From CAWBAT01 sp046331665 (GTDB taxonomy: Bacteria; Acidobacteriota; Terriglobia; Versatilivoradales; Versatilivoraceae): a stretch of 64,000 nucleotides of DNA. Positions 17,200-26,915 of the stretch are shown piece by piece. The first letter of the stretch is position 1, and every line of letters starts with the position of its first letter. The position numbers were made by a program, and so were the translations under genes. Where the stretch lies: assembly GCA_046331665.1 (NCBI GenBank), contig JAXLQK010000015.1, forward strand, positions 1 through 64,000, written 5' to 3'. The notes under the pieces were generated by a model. It saw nothing but the letters and a program-made list of their open reading frames with translations. It had not been told where the DNA came from and did not search any database.

Positions 17200-17262
17200 C
17201 GCACTACGCCCTCCTCTTCCTCGTTCCTTCTGCTTCGAGTTTTCTCCTACGGATGCCGCCGC

Positions 17263-18999
17263 CTACTTGACGGTCTCACGCAAGACCTCTTCCATCGTAG
17301 TCGCCCCATCGCGGAGTTTTTGCAGTCCACTTCCACGAAGCGTGATCATGCCGTGCTCGATGGCTTTCTTCTTGAGTTCGATCCCCGAAGCTCCAATCAA
17401 AATCAGTTCGCGGAGATCGTCGTTAATCTCCATTACTTCATAAAGGCCCACCCGACCTTTGTACCCGGTCCCGTTGCAGGTCTGGCATCCTTTCCCTCGA
17501 TAGGTCACCAATTTCTTGGCTTCGGCCGGAGAAAACCCGGCATCCACCAGGGCCTGGGGCGGCGTGGCCACTTCCTCTTTACAGTCTCTACAGACCCGCC
17601 GTATCAGGCGCTGTGCGCAAATAAGATGAACGGAGGTGGCCACCAGAAAGGGTTCAATCCCCATGTTCATCAAACGGCTGATGGTTGAGGGAGCATCATT
17701 GGTGTGCAGGGTGCTTAGAACCAGGTGTCCCGTGAGCGCGGCCTTTACCGCAATCTCGGCCGTTTCGAAGTCACGAATTTCTCCCACCAGGATGATGTTT
17801 GGATCCTGGCGCAGGAAGGACCGCAACGCCGCGGCAAAGTTCAGGCCAATCTGCTCCTTCATTTGAACCTGATTGATTCCTGCCAGGTTGAACTCGACCG
17901 GATCTTCGGCCGTTATGATGTTGGTGTCCAGTTTGTTGAGGCGGGCAATCGAAGAATACAACGTGTTGGTCTTACCGCTTCCCGTGGGACCGGTGACCAG
18001 CACCATGCCATACGGCTTGAGAATCGCGGATTCAAAGCGCTTCAAAGGCTCGGGCTCAAATCCCAGCCGTGTCATATCCAACATCAGGTTGTCCTTGTCC
18101 AAGAGACGCAGAACGACCTTTTCTCCATAGAGAGTTGGAAGAACGGAAACCCGGAAGTCGAGATCTTTGGCTTTGCCCTCATTCTTCATTTTGATTTTGA
18201 TACGCCCGTCTTGCGGCAGCCGTTTTTCAGAAATGTCCAGCTTGGCCATGATCTTGATTCGCGAGGTAATGGCGTCCTTGAGCTTAAGCGGGGGATTCAT
18301 GACCGCGTTGAGCACGCCGTCAATACGGAAGCGCACACGAAATTCTTTTTCATACGGCTCGATGTGGATGTCGCTAGCCCCTCGCTTGACCGCGTTGGAG
18401 AGGATCAAATTCACCAACTTCACGATTGGCGCTTCTTCAGCAGCCTGCTCCAACCCTTCTAAATCGATCGCTTCCTCTTCGGATGCCACTTCCAGCGAGG
18501 TGTCGTCCCCATCGCTGAGTTTGGGGTCCACAATCGCGATATCTTCCATCACCTTCTTCAGCTCGATGGAATGAGTCGTTCCGTAATACTTGTCGATGGA
18601 TTCCCGAATCGCCGTCTCTGAAGCCACAACCGGTTCAATGTTGAACCCCGTCATGAACTTGATGTCGTCCATGGCGAAGACATTGGTTGGATCAATCATG
18701 GCGATCGTCAGGGTGGAGCCGACGCGGCTGAGCGGCATGATCTGGTACTTCTGGGCCGTCTCGATCGGGATGAGCTTGACGACTGCCGGGTCCACATCAA
18801 AGAAGGACAGATTAATCGAAGGGACGCCATATTGGCGGGACAATATGGCGGTGATTTCGTCGTCGGTCACGAAGCCAAGCTTGATCAAGCAGTGTCCAAG
18901 TCGGCCGCCGTGGACACGCTGGTATTCCAGGGCCTCTTTGAGTTGCTGCTGGGAAATCAGGTTTTCTTTAACCAGTAAATCCCCGATTTTCGAAGACAT
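17263..18999 (-). CDS. pilB: Pilus extension ATPase PilB
   Basis: A 578-residue ATPase that drives pilus extension, the first gene of the pil run. An N-terminal MshEN-type domain (1-145) begins with the KIGDLLVKENLISQQQL pattern; such domains can bind cyclic di-GMP in some homologues. The ATPase core has Walker A GPTGSGKT (337-344) and Walker B NIILVGEIRD. Near residues 480-510 the zinc tetracysteine CRDC...CQTC typical of PilB/GspE is present, which separates it from PilT. A sigma70-like promoter lies about 85-115 bp upstream. Confidence 0.95.
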   Translation of the reverse strand: MSSKIGDLLVKENLISQQQLKEALEYQRVHGGRLGHCLIKLGFVTDDEITAILSRQYGVPSINLSFFDVDPAVVKLIPIETAQKYQIMPLSRVGSTLTIAMIDPTNVFAMDDIKFMTGFNIEPVVASETAIRESIDKYYGTTHSIELKKVMEDIAIVDPKLSDGDDTSLEVASEEEAIDLEGLEQAAEEAPIVKLVNLILSNAVKRGASDIHIEPYEKEFRVRFRIDGVLNAVMNPPLKLKDAITSRIKIMAKLDISEKRLPQDGRIKIKMKNEGKAKDLDFRVSVLPTLYGEKVVLRLLDKDNLMLDMTRLGFEPEPLKRFESAILKPYGMVLVTGPTGSGKTNTLYSSIARLNKLDTNIITAEDPVEFNLAGINQVQMKEQIGLNFAAALRSFLRQDPNIILVGEIRDFETAEIAVKAALTGHLVLSTLHTNDAPSTISRLMNMGIEPFLVATSVHLICAQRLIRRVCRDCKEEVATPPQALVDAGFSPAEAKKLVTYRGKGCQTCNGTGYKGRVGLYEVMEINDDLRELILIGASGIELKKKAIEHGMITLRGSGLQKLRDGATTMEEVLRETVK

Positions 19000-19083
19000 G
19001 AGTACGCTCCATGACCAATTCTCGGCAAAAAGCCGAAATTCCTTATTGAATTTTCGGAAGGATTGACAAAAATTGTTAGTGAA

Positions 19084-19112
19084 ATGCTATTTCATGCAAT
19101 TATTGTTGTCAA
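19084..19112 (-). promoter_or_regulatory. Sigma70-like promoter for the pil operon
   Basis: Read on the minus strand, TTGACA (19112-19107), a 17-bp spacer and TAGCAT (19089-19084) point at pilB, whose start codon is at 18999. A TTGACA on the plus strand near 19063 gives only a weak divergent -10. No convincing sigma54 -24/-12 pair is visible, so the pil machinery genes are probably not direct PilR targets. Confidence 0.5.
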
Positions 19113-19280
19113 GATTCGGCACATAGCGGTTTCTGTCGCTTAAGTGCCTTATCGGACCTTAAGCTACATTGCCTTAGCGTCGCGTAAAGGATTGCGATTT
19201 TAAGAAGTGATTTCCGGGAAGGCATTCGCTACAATAAGGACTACCAGCGGGTCTGAGGCACGAGTAAAATATGTACGCCT

Positions 19281-21575
19281 ATGCAGTCTGATCAGCCGAA
19301 GCGCCAGAAAACGGTCATTATTCTCTCCGCAGTCGTAGCCCTGCTTTTCGTTTTTGCGGTTCTCCAGCAAGCCATCAACCTTACCACCTATTTCGACTCC
19401 CCTGATCACCAGACAGCTCTGCTTCTTTGGGCGTTGATGTCGCTTAACGTGGTCTTGCTGACGGTGTGCATTCTCATCTTGTTGCGGCATCTGTTGAAGT
19501 TGTACTACGAACGAAAGAGTCATCAGCTGGGATCAAAATTCCGCACCAAGCTCGTCTTTGCCTTTCTCGGACTTTCCTTGATTCCGGTCATGTTCATGTC
19601 CTTCTTCGCGTACTTCCTGTTGAACCGGAACCTGGACAAATGGTTCAGCACGCCCATCGATCAGGTGGTAAGCAACGTGGACCTGATTGTGCGAGAGCTG
19701 AATCAAGATGCCAGCAATTATGCGGCTCGTGTCGCCCGGTTTCTCGCCAATCAGCCTGCCACCCACCATTTACTGGCAGGCTCCGAGAAAGAAAGTCACC
19801 GGGAAATTGAAGAGCTCGTCTCTGGAATGGACATTTCCGTTCTACTGATCGCGGATGCCGACGGCAGCCCCATTTATCTCTCGCAAGGAAATATTCCACT
19901 AGCCGAGCAGTCGCCAGCCTACAAGAAGTGGGTGGAACGGCTGAGAGCTCTTGGTTGGATGCAGGCCAGTGGTCAGCTCAACCCTTCATTCTCTCCAGAT
20001 CCCCCCGCCCCCAAGGGAGCCAAATCACCGATCCTTTCGACCCTCGATGACGAAGGTCAGGAGGTCTTCCTGGCCAGTGCCGCCGTTCCGCCATCGTCGT
20101 CGGGCCCCTCAGGCGTGATGATCGTCGGCTTTCGGATCCAGGGCCCTCTTTTGCATCTTGCCGGTCAAGTCACGCGGTCGGGTGAGGAATATCGAAAGCG
20201 CCTGAAGGAAAATAAGCTGGTGCGATTCAATTTCATGCTTTGGCTGGGCTTGATCACTCTTCTGGTGCTCTTCGCTGCGGTCTGGATCGGACTCTATCTG
20301 TCAAAAAAAATCGCCATCCCCATCCGGGCTCTGGCCGAAGCCGCCAAAGAGGTTTCTACCGGCAACCTGCTCGTCCAGGTGAATTGTCCGGCTGAAGATG
20401 AGCTCGGCATCCTCGTCGACTCTTTTAATCAGATGACGACGCAGCTCCACGAAGGGTCACAAAAACTGGAACAGTCGTATCAGGAGTTGGAGGCCGTCAA
20501 TCGTGTCTTGGAGGAGAAACGTCGTTATACCGAAGCCGTGTTGGAAAACATTCCCACGGGCGTGATCTCCGTTTCTCCCGACTATCGCATCAGCAAGATC
20601 AATAAAGCTGCCTTAACCATGTTGGGCTGCCAGCCGACCATTGTTTCGAACCAACTCCAGGATATCTTTCACGGGAAAGATTTTCCCGAAGTCCTTTCCA
20701 TTTTGGAGAAAGCGAAACGGACCGGGTTGGCGACGCGAGAATTACGCCTCCAACGGCCGGGCCGGAATCTCTATTGCGCCGTAACCATCAGTTCGTTGTT
20801 AGACGACGGAGAGTTTTCCGAAGGGTACGTCATGGTGTTGGAAGATTTAACCGAAGTGCTGAAGGCCCAGAAAGCCAACGCCTGGCGCGAAGTGGCACGC
20901 CGCATGGCCCACGAAATCAAGAATCCGTTGACACCGATACAGCTCTCTGCCGACCGTTTGCTCAAGAACTATACAAAATCCAGCACTGACCTGCTTTTCC
21001 CGAGGAGGCAAACCAGCTCTTTCGGTGAAGTGCTTCAGGAATGCGTTCAAACCATCACCCAGGAAGTATCCACCCTGAAGTCGATGGTAGACGCATTTTC
21101 GCGGTTCGCCCGGTTGCCAAATGCTGTCATGATGCCGGCCAACATCAATCACTTGATCGAAAATACGTTGTCTTCATTTAATGGCCGCTTTGATGGGATC
21201 CACCTCGTCACAGAGTTGAGTCCGGATTTGCCTGAGGTTCATGGGGACCCGGAGCAATTGAGACGTGTCTTCGTCAACCTGCTGGACAATGCTTTGGAAG
21301 CCCTGGAAGATGCTCCGAAAAAAGAATTGGCTGTTTCCAGTTCATTCAGCCGCAAGAATGAGACTGTTCAAATCATCGTGAAAGATTCTGGTCATGGAAT
21401 TTCACCCGCCGATAAAGAAAAACTCTTTCTCCCCTACTTTTCCACGCGCAAGCGAGGGACCGGCTTGGGATTGGCGATCGTGAGTCGCATTGTCGCCGAC
21501 CACAAAGGCTACATTCATGTCGAGGACAACTATCCGCAAGGAGCTAGCTTTGTCCTGGAACTTCCCGCCAGATGA
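19281..21575 (+). CDS. ntrY: NtrY-family sensor histidine kinase
   Basis: A 764-residue membrane kinase. It has two N-terminal membrane segments (about 12-35 and 50-73), a third near 85-110, an extracytoplasmic sensory region to about 310, another membrane segment (LWLGLITLLVLFAAVWIGLYL), a HAMP domain, a PAS domain (about 410-500) and the HisKA motif MAHEIKNPLTPIQLSADRL. The ATPase domain has VFVNLLDNALEAL and GTGLGLAIV. This layout, and the LTPIQLSADRL stretch, match NtrY. In other bacteria NtrYX responds to nitrogen, redox or envelope state; the signal here is unknown. It is divergent from pilB and cotranscribed with ntrX. Confidence 0.9.
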   Translation: MQSDQPKRQKTVIILSAVVALLFVFAVLQQAINLTTYFDSPDHQTALLLWALMSLNVVLLTVCILILLRHLLKLYYERKSHQLGSKFRTKLVFAFLGLSLIPVMFMSFFAYFLLNRNLDKWFSTPIDQVVSNVDLIVRELNQDASNYAARVARFLANQPATHHLLAGSEKESHREIEELVSGMDISVLLIADADGSPIYLSQGNIPLAEQSPAYKKWVERLRALGWMQASGQLNPSFSPDPPAPKGAKSPILSTLDDEGQEVFLASAAVPPSSSGPSGVMIVGFRIQGPLLHLAGQVTRSGEEYRKRLKENKLVRFNFMLWLGLITLLVLFAAVWIGLYLSKKIAIPIRALAEAAKEVSTGNLLVQVNCPAEDELGILVDSFNQMTTQLHEGSQKLEQSYQELEAVNRVLEEKRRYTEAVLENIPTGVISVSPDYRISKINKAALTMLGCQPTIVSNQLQDIFHGKDFPEVLSILEKAKRTGLATRELRLQRPGRNLYCAVTISSLLDDGEFSEGYVMVLEDLTEVLKAQKANAWREVARRMAHEIKNPLTPIQLSADRLLKNYTKSSTDLLFPRRQTSSFGEVLQECVQTITQEVSTLKSMVDAFSRFARLPNAVMMPANINHLIENTLSSFNGRFDGIHLVTELSPDLPEVHGDPEQLRRVFVNLLDNALEALEDAPKKELAVSSSFSRKNETVQIIVKDSGHGISPADKEKLFLPYFSTRKRGTGLGLAIVSRIVADHKGYIHVEDNYPQGASFVLELPAR

Positions 21576-21619
21576 CTTTTGGAGAAAATTCCGGCAACAT
21601 CATCTAAGGTAAGCGATCC

Positions 21620-22981
21620 ATGGCAAGGAACACGATTCTCATTGTGGATGACGAAGTCGGGATTCGAAAATCCCTGACGGCCGTCCTGCGTGACGAGGGT
21701 TATCGGGTTGAGGCCGCCGAAAGCGGGGAAGCCTGCCTCTCCTTGCTGGAGAACAAAACGTTTGAGTTGATCCTGCTCGATATTTGGCTGCCCGGGATGG
21801 ACGGGCTGGAGACGCTCGCGGCTCTGAAGAAAATGGGGGTCTCCGCTTCAGTGGTCATGATTTCCGGGCATGGAACCATCGAGACGGCGGTGAAAGCCAC
21901 CCGGCTTGGGGCCTTCGATTTTGTGGAAAAGCCCCTGTCGGTCGAGAAGACCCTGCTTGTGATCAAGAACGCCCTCGAAAACAAGCATCTGCTGGAGGAA
22001 AACAAGACTCTCAAGACCGAGTTGGGAAACCGTTACCGCATCGTCGGAACCAGTGTCCCGATGAAGGCCTTGCGCCAGCAGCTCTCCATTGCCGCTCCCA
22101 CGAACGGGCGTGTCCTCATTTTTGGCGAAAGCGGAACAGGGAAAGAATTGGTTGCTCATGCCTTGCATCATCTCAGCTTGCGCAATACGGCCCCGTTCGT
22201 CGAAGTCAATTGTGCAGCCATCCCCGACGAGCTCATTGAGAGCGAATTGTTCGGACATGTGAAGGGCGCTTTCACGGGGGCGACACAGCACAAGGTTGGA
22301 AAATTTGAAAAGGCCGATGGTGGGACTCTGTTCCTGGATGAAGTCGGCGACATGAGTCTCAAGACTCAGGCCAAGGTTCTGCGGGCGCTGGAAGAGCAGC
22401 GCTTTGAGCCAGTGGGATCCTCGTCTGCTATTTCAGTCGATGTGCGGATCATTGCCGCCACCAATAAGGACCTCGATGAGGAAATGGAAAAAGGGAATTT
22501 TCGCCAGGATCTCTTCTATCGTCTCAACGTGATCCCTTTTTATGTTCCCCCGCTGCGGGAACGCGTCGAAGACGTTCCAGCTTTGACCGAGTATTTTATT
22601 CAGGAATATTCAAGCCTCTACGGACGCAAACCCAAGCAGATTTCCGGCGAGGCCATGGATGTCTTGAAGCTTTATCACTGGCCCGGAAACGTTCGCGAAC
22701 TCAAGAACCTGGTGGAACGCATGGTCATTATGACTCACGGGAATCGCTTGGAAACCCGGCACCTGCCTTCCTTGCTCCTGAAGGGATCTTCCGCCGGGGA
22801 GGATCCCGGGGAAGCAAAAAGTCTTTCCGAGGCCCGGCAGGCCTTTGATCGGGACTATATCCTGAAGAAACTTGAAGAGAACCAGGGGAATATCTCACGA
22901 ACCGCGGAATCACTGGGCATTGAGCGAAGCCATCTCTATCGCAAATTAAAGACCCTGAAAGTGAATACGGAGCGGGGATGA
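21620..22981 (+). CDS. ntrX: NtrX-family sigma54 response regulator
   Basis: A 453-residue NtrC-class regulator, partner of the NtrY-like kinase 44 bp upstream. The receiver has the acceptor Asp in LILLDIWLPGMDG (near residue 54). The AAA+ domain carries GESGTGKELVAHALH, GAFTGA in VKGAFTGATQHK, and Walker B TLFLDEVGDM. The C-terminal Fis helix-turn-helix (NISRTAESLGIERSHLYRKL) is the typical NtrX form. An AAGG ribosome site precedes the start. With PilR, it is the second enhancer-binding protein within 10 kb. Target promoters are not visible here. Confidence 0.9.
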   Translation: MARNTILIVDDEVGIRKSLTAVLRDEGYRVEAAESGEACLSLLENKTFELILLDIWLPGMDGLETLAALKKMGVSASVVMISGHGTIETAVKATRLGAFDFVEKPLSVEKTLLVIKNALENKHLLEENKTLKTELGNRYRIVGTSVPMKALRQQLSIAAPTNGRVLIFGESGTGKELVAHALHHLSLRNTAPFVEVNCAAIPDELIESELFGHVKGAFTGATQHKVGKFEKADGGTLFLDEVGDMSLKTQAKVLRALEEQRFEPVGSSSAISVDVRIIAATNKDLDEEMEKGNFRQDLFYRLNVIPFYVPPLRERVEDVPALTEYFIQEYSSLYGRKPKQISGEAMDVLKLYHWPGNVRELKNLVERMVIMTHGNRLETRHLPSLLLKGSSAGEDPGEAKSLSEARQAFDRDYILKKLEENQGNISRTAESLGIERSHLYRKLKTLKVNTERG

Positions 22982-23053
22982 CCCCGGGCTTGGGACGGAA
23001 CACCGACAGTAGGAGTGCCACGCCGCACCCTCAGGATGCTTTCGGTCGGAGGA

Positions 23054-24436
23054 TCAGGAGAGGGTCCCGGGCAGGTGGGAGGAAGACCGCTGGAGTTGGA
23101 TTTTTCTCAAAAGGCGATTTCGGCGATGCATCCAGCGGTTAAGGTCAGTGTCGCGGCCGGCAAGGCGGAGGGCCTCGCCAGTCATCTCCAGGGCCTTTGC
23201 CAGGTCTTTCTCCCGATGTTCATAATGAATGGAGAGAGCCTCATAGGCTTCTTCCTGGAACGTCGAAGATTCTTCGACCATTTGGGTCCACAACTCGGCC
23301 GCATTGGAGTAAAGCTTTCGAGTTCGATAGAGGACCGCCAGGTTCCTTAAGACCGACAGCCGAAGTTCCCGCTCCAGTGGAAAATTCAAGGCAGCTTGAT
23401 TCCAGGATCGAGCCGTTTCAAATTCTCCACACTGCTGGAAGTAGTTTCCCACGCTGAAAAGGTCCTCAGGGAACAGGCTGTTTTTCTGCTTCCCATGAAG
23501 GATCTCGCCCACCTTGAGGGTCAACTGCGCCAGGCTAACGAGGTCGAGGACGTTGTGTTCCAGGACTCGAATGAGATCCACAGGATTGCCGGAACGTGTA
23601 AATTCGAAATAGATCTGGGGAATCAGATAACCCGGAACATCGTCCATTCGCCCCGTTCCCAAAACTTCCTTCTCGAGATTCCCCAACCGGCAATCCCCCA
23701 ATCGCAATTTCCAAATCCGACGCGCCGGGAAGAGCAGGTCCAAGTGAAAATGAGAATTCAAGGGCCAGGTTCTTCGCGCCATGGTAAATCGGGACTTCAA
23801 CAAAGGAACATCAAAAGATTTGCCGTTGAAGGTAACCAGGACTCGGACGGATTTCAGTCGTTCGGCCAGCGCAGCCAGCATCGCCGGTTCCTCGTGAAAA
23901 TCACGCATCAGGTATTGATCGACAACCAGCTTCTCCTTCTCCCACGAGGCGATTCCCACCAAGAAGGCATAGTTTCCGGTTCCACCTGAGAGACCCGTAG
24001 TTTCGGTATCGAGAAAGGCAATTTGACTCAGCTCACTCGGGAGCGCCTCTCCTTGAAGTTGGCACACCAATCCGGAAATGCAGGCAAGCTTACCGCTCCG
24101 CATCCATTCGGGATTTGGCCATGTATCCGGGGAGTCCAGTTTTCGATAAAGATAGCTCCCGCACTCATTGGTCCGATTCTGTCCGCCGTCAATCTTTACA
24201 CGCCCGGTGGGCCGGGAAGAAAGGAGTGGCTGACCACTTGAGGCCGTCTTCTCACGATGGCGCCGCTTCGCCAGGGATTGACGAAACAGATCCGGGGAAT
24301 CGTGGTGACTCTCTTTTACAACTGGCACCAGAGCTGTCCCCTCTTCAGGAGGCAAGGGCTTTTCCAGAATATTCAGGTTCCGCTCATTCTTTTTGCGCAG
24401 ATTCTCAGCTTGTTGCAATTTCTCAAGGACGCTCAT
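23054..24436 (-). CDS. mrfB: MrfB/YprB-like DEDD exonuclease with TPR
   Basis: A 460-residue protein with an RNase H-like exonuclease domain (about 135-310) and C-terminal TPR-like helices (about 320-450). The exonuclease motifs are FLDTETTGLSGG (141-152, with Asp143 and Glu145), VTFNGKSFDVPLLKSRF, and HNVLDLVSLAQL with the third acidic residue. In Bacillus subtilis the equivalent YprB (MrfB) is the exonuclease partner of the helicase YprA (MrfA) in repair of mitomycin C damage. Here it starts 6 bases after the stop of the MrfA-like gene, so the pair is almost certainly one operon. The first 90 residues are polar and poorly conserved. Confidence 0.85.
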   Translation of the reverse strand: MSVLEKLQQAENLRKKNERNLNILEKPLPPEEGTALVPVVKESHHDSPDLFRQSLAKRRHREKTASSGQPLLSSRPTGRVKIDGGQNRTNECGSYLYRKLDSPDTWPNPEWMRSGKLACISGLVCQLQGEALPSELSQIAFLDTETTGLSGGTGNYAFLVGIASWEKEKLVVDQYLMRDFHEEPAMLAALAERLKSVRVLVTFNGKSFDVPLLKSRFTMARRTWPLNSHFHLDLLFPARRIWKLRLGDCRLGNLEKEVLGTGRMDDVPGYLIPQIYFEFTRSGNPVDLIRVLEHNVLDLVSLAQLTLKVGEILHGKQKNSLFPEDLFSVGNYFQQCGEFETARSWNQAALNFPLERELRLSVLRNLAVLYRTRKLYSNAAELWTQMVEESSTFQEEAYEALSIHYEHREKDLAKALEMTGEALRLAGRDTDLNRWMHRRNRLLRKIQLQRSSSHLPGTLS

Positions 24437-24442
24437 GGCCCA

Positions 24443-26806
24443 TTACAGGATTCGATTTAAAATTTCCAGTGCCACCTGTTTGCTTAAGTCGCCGACCTCG
24501 CCGCGAGGCCCCACACAACTCGGACAGCCCTCTGTGCACGGACAGCTTCGAATGAGGCGGGCAGTCTCCTGCAACACCCGATCATGCATTTCATAAAGAG
24601 GCTGGCTTAAGCCAATGCCGCTCGGGTAGTTGTCATAGAGGAAGAGGTTGGGTTCAAACAAGCCCACGGTCTTGTCTGCTCCCTCCGGAGATACCAGACT
24701 GCTCGCCGCTGAGTCAGCTGCCACCATTTGATTTTCCTCAACGGTAACCTGAAGGTCCCGTGCATCACACATGAGGAATAACGTTGCCATTTGTTTCATC
24801 GCTTGAGCCAGCCCGCGGACTCCTCCCAGGCGCACTGACGGAGGGTATGGCAGCGCCTCCATAAGTTCTCGTGGAAGCGTCAGCCAGTAGGATGTTGTAT
24901 GCATCTCTTGTTCGGGAAGTTCCAGATCACCCGCTCCCACATTTTCCAGCGTATAAAATTTGATCTTCTTGAAACCCACCACCTGGGTCGTCAAATGAAT
25001 TTCGCCATGATTTCGAATGGAGTTCCTCAAAGGCTCCTTTTCAAAGGCATCAATGATCCTCACCTTGGTGTAAGAGATGGCGTCTGTAAAATAGTCAGTT
25101 TCAACCTGCTTCACATGTGCCCGTCTTTCCACGTAATCCAGTTTTTCGACGAAGTACTGCCTTCCCTCATGAATGTAGATCGCCTTTTCATGCAGGGTCG
25201 TCAGGGCACTCGGGAAGTCCACTTTGCTGACAATCCTGGGTTCAGCCGTTACATCCAGCACCACAAAGTTATCCGAACTTACCGATCTCAGGCTCACGGC
25301 ATCAGCCGGATAAGATTCGCTGGTCCAATGCCACTGGTCTTGGGCCTCATGAACGAAATTCTTTTCTTCGAGATACTTCAGGACTTCTTCGATTTCCAGA
25401 GTCCCGAATTTCTCGCCCTTCCGAAACGGCAATTCAAAGACGGCACATTTGACGTGGTTCAGCAGAATTTCCAAATTATTGGGGTTCACCAGACCATGCT
25501 CCGGAGATTGTCCGAAGAAGTAGGCGGGGTTCTGCACGATGAATTGATCGAGGGGCGCACTACTGGCAACCAGGACGGCGGCAGAAGTCCCCGTGCGCCG
25601 TCCCGAACGCCCCGCTCGCTGCCAGGTGGAGGCGATCGATCCGGAATAGCCGGCCATCACGCAGACTTCGAGACTTCCAATGTCAATCCCCAGCTCCAGA
25701 GCACTAGTGGCAACGACTCCCAGAATCTTCCCTTCCCGCAGCCCTTTCTCAATCTCTCGACGCTCCAGCGGCAGGTAGCCTCCCCGATACCCCCGGACAA
25801 GTTCCTTGGGAAGTATGCTTTTTTCCAGGGCATCCTTTAAATAGGTGACCAAAATTTCCGTGACCAGCCGGCTATTGGCAAAGACAATGGTCTGCAACCC
25901 GCGCTTCAGAAAATGAAGGGCAATGGAGCGCGTCTCATTCACGTACGAGCGGCGAATTCCCAGGGGTTTGTTGACTACGGGAGGATTGTAAAAAACGAAA
26001 TACTTTTCGGCTCGCGGCGCTCCATTGGTATCGACGAGCTCCACATCCTCTTCCAACAGGCGCTCGGCAAGATCTTTTGGATTGGCAATCGTCGCCGAAC
26101 AGCAAATAAATTGTGGCTTTGAACCATAGAAGGCACAAATCCGCTTCAGGCGCCGCAAAACATTGGTCAAGTGACTGCCAAAAACTCCCCGGTAAGTGTG
26201 CAATTCATCAATCACGACATACTTGAGATTCTCGAACAGCTGCACCCACTTCGTGTGATGGGGAAGGATGCCGGCGTGAATCATATCCGGATTGCTGATC
26301 ACCACGTGCCCCTGACTGCGAATAGCACGCCGGGCATCTTGCGGCGTGTCCCCATCATAGGTGAAAGTCTTGATCTCTTTTCCAGATAATTGCACCAATT
26401 GGTAGAGTTCTTCCATCTGGTCTTGAGCCAATGCCTTGGTGGGAAAAAGGTAGAGATGCCTGGACTCCGGGTTGCTGTACAACGCATTCAAAACCGGCAA
26501 ATTGTAGCAAAGCGTCTTCCCCGAGGCCGTCGGAGTCACCACCACAACGTTTTGCCCATGCATGACGGCACCGACGGCGGCAGCTTGATGCGTGTAAAGC
26601 CTATCAATGCCGCGCTGTTGGAAAACGCCGCGAACCTCCGGATGCAGGCTGGCGGGAAAATCCGCCCAGCTGGCCTCTTGGGCGGGGAAATGCTCGACGT
26701 GGACGACGCGCTCGTCTGAGTTCCGTTGCCGGCACAACTCTTCGACAATTCTGGCGATGGAAAGTTTTTCTTCTGCTTTGATGAGAGACCTTCGTTGTTC
26801 CGCCAT
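24443..26806 (-). CDS. mrfA: MrfA/YprA-like DEXH helicase with DUF1998
   Basis: A 787-residue superfamily 2 helicase. Walker A is TPTASGKT (91-98), the DEXH box reads DELH (200-203), and motif VI is WQRAGRSGRR. A long C-terminal accessory region follows, ending in the DUF1998-type zinc site SCPCTEGCPSCVGP, with four closely spaced cysteines. The same layout is found in B. subtilis MrfA, a 3'-5' helicase needed for mitomycin C resistance, and in Hrq1-like helicases. The MrfB-like exonuclease follows directly. The secreted peptidase gene upstream is on the same strand but 110 bp away and unrelated in function. Confidence 0.9.
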   Translation of the reverse strand: MAEQRRSLIKAEEKLSIARIVEELCRQRNSDERVVHVEHFPAQEASWADFPASLHPEVRGVFQQRGIDRLYTHQAAAVGAVMHGQNVVVVTPTASGKTLCYNLPVLNALYSNPESRHLYLFPTKALAQDQMEELYQLVQLSGKEIKTFTYDGDTPQDARRAIRSQGHVVISNPDMIHAGILPHHTKWVQLFENLKYVVIDELHTYRGVFGSHLTNVLRRLKRICAFYGSKPQFICCSATIANPKDLAERLLEEDVELVDTNGAPRAEKYFVFYNPPVVNKPLGIRRSYVNETRSIALHFLKRGLQTIVFANSRLVTEILVTYLKDALEKSILPKELVRGYRGGYLPLERREIEKGLREGKILGVVATSALELGIDIGSLEVCVMAGYSGSIASTWQRAGRSGRRTGTSAAVLVASSAPLDQFIVQNPAYFFGQSPEHGLVNPNNLEILLNHVKCAVFELPFRKGEKFGTLEIEEVLKYLEEKNFVHEAQDQWHWTSESYPADAVSLRSVSSDNFVVLDVTAEPRIVSKVDFPSALTTLHEKAIYIHEGRQYFVEKLDYVERRAHVKQVETDYFTDAISYTKVRIIDAFEKEPLRNSIRNHGEIHLTTQVVGFKKIKFYTLENVGAGDLELPEQEMHTTSYWLTLPRELMEALPYPPSVRLGGVRGLAQAMKQMATLFLMCDARDLQVTVEENQMVAADSAASSLVSPEGADKTVGLFEPNLFLYDNYPSGIGLSQPLYEMHDRVLQETARLIRSCPCTEGCPSCVGPRGEVGDLSKQVALEILNRIL

Positions 26807-26915
26807 GGGTTAATCCCTATGCACTCGGCTTTTCAAGTTCAAATTCCTCGCAAGACCCCAAACTGTCTATCATGCAAACCAGCAGAAATCCTCATCCTGG
26901 TGTCGCGGCCCCTTG

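Noticed and set aside
19000..19280. Sigma54 promoter for the pil operon
   Set aside because: The best match lacks the GG/GC spacing of -24/-12 sites; a sigma70-like pair fits better.
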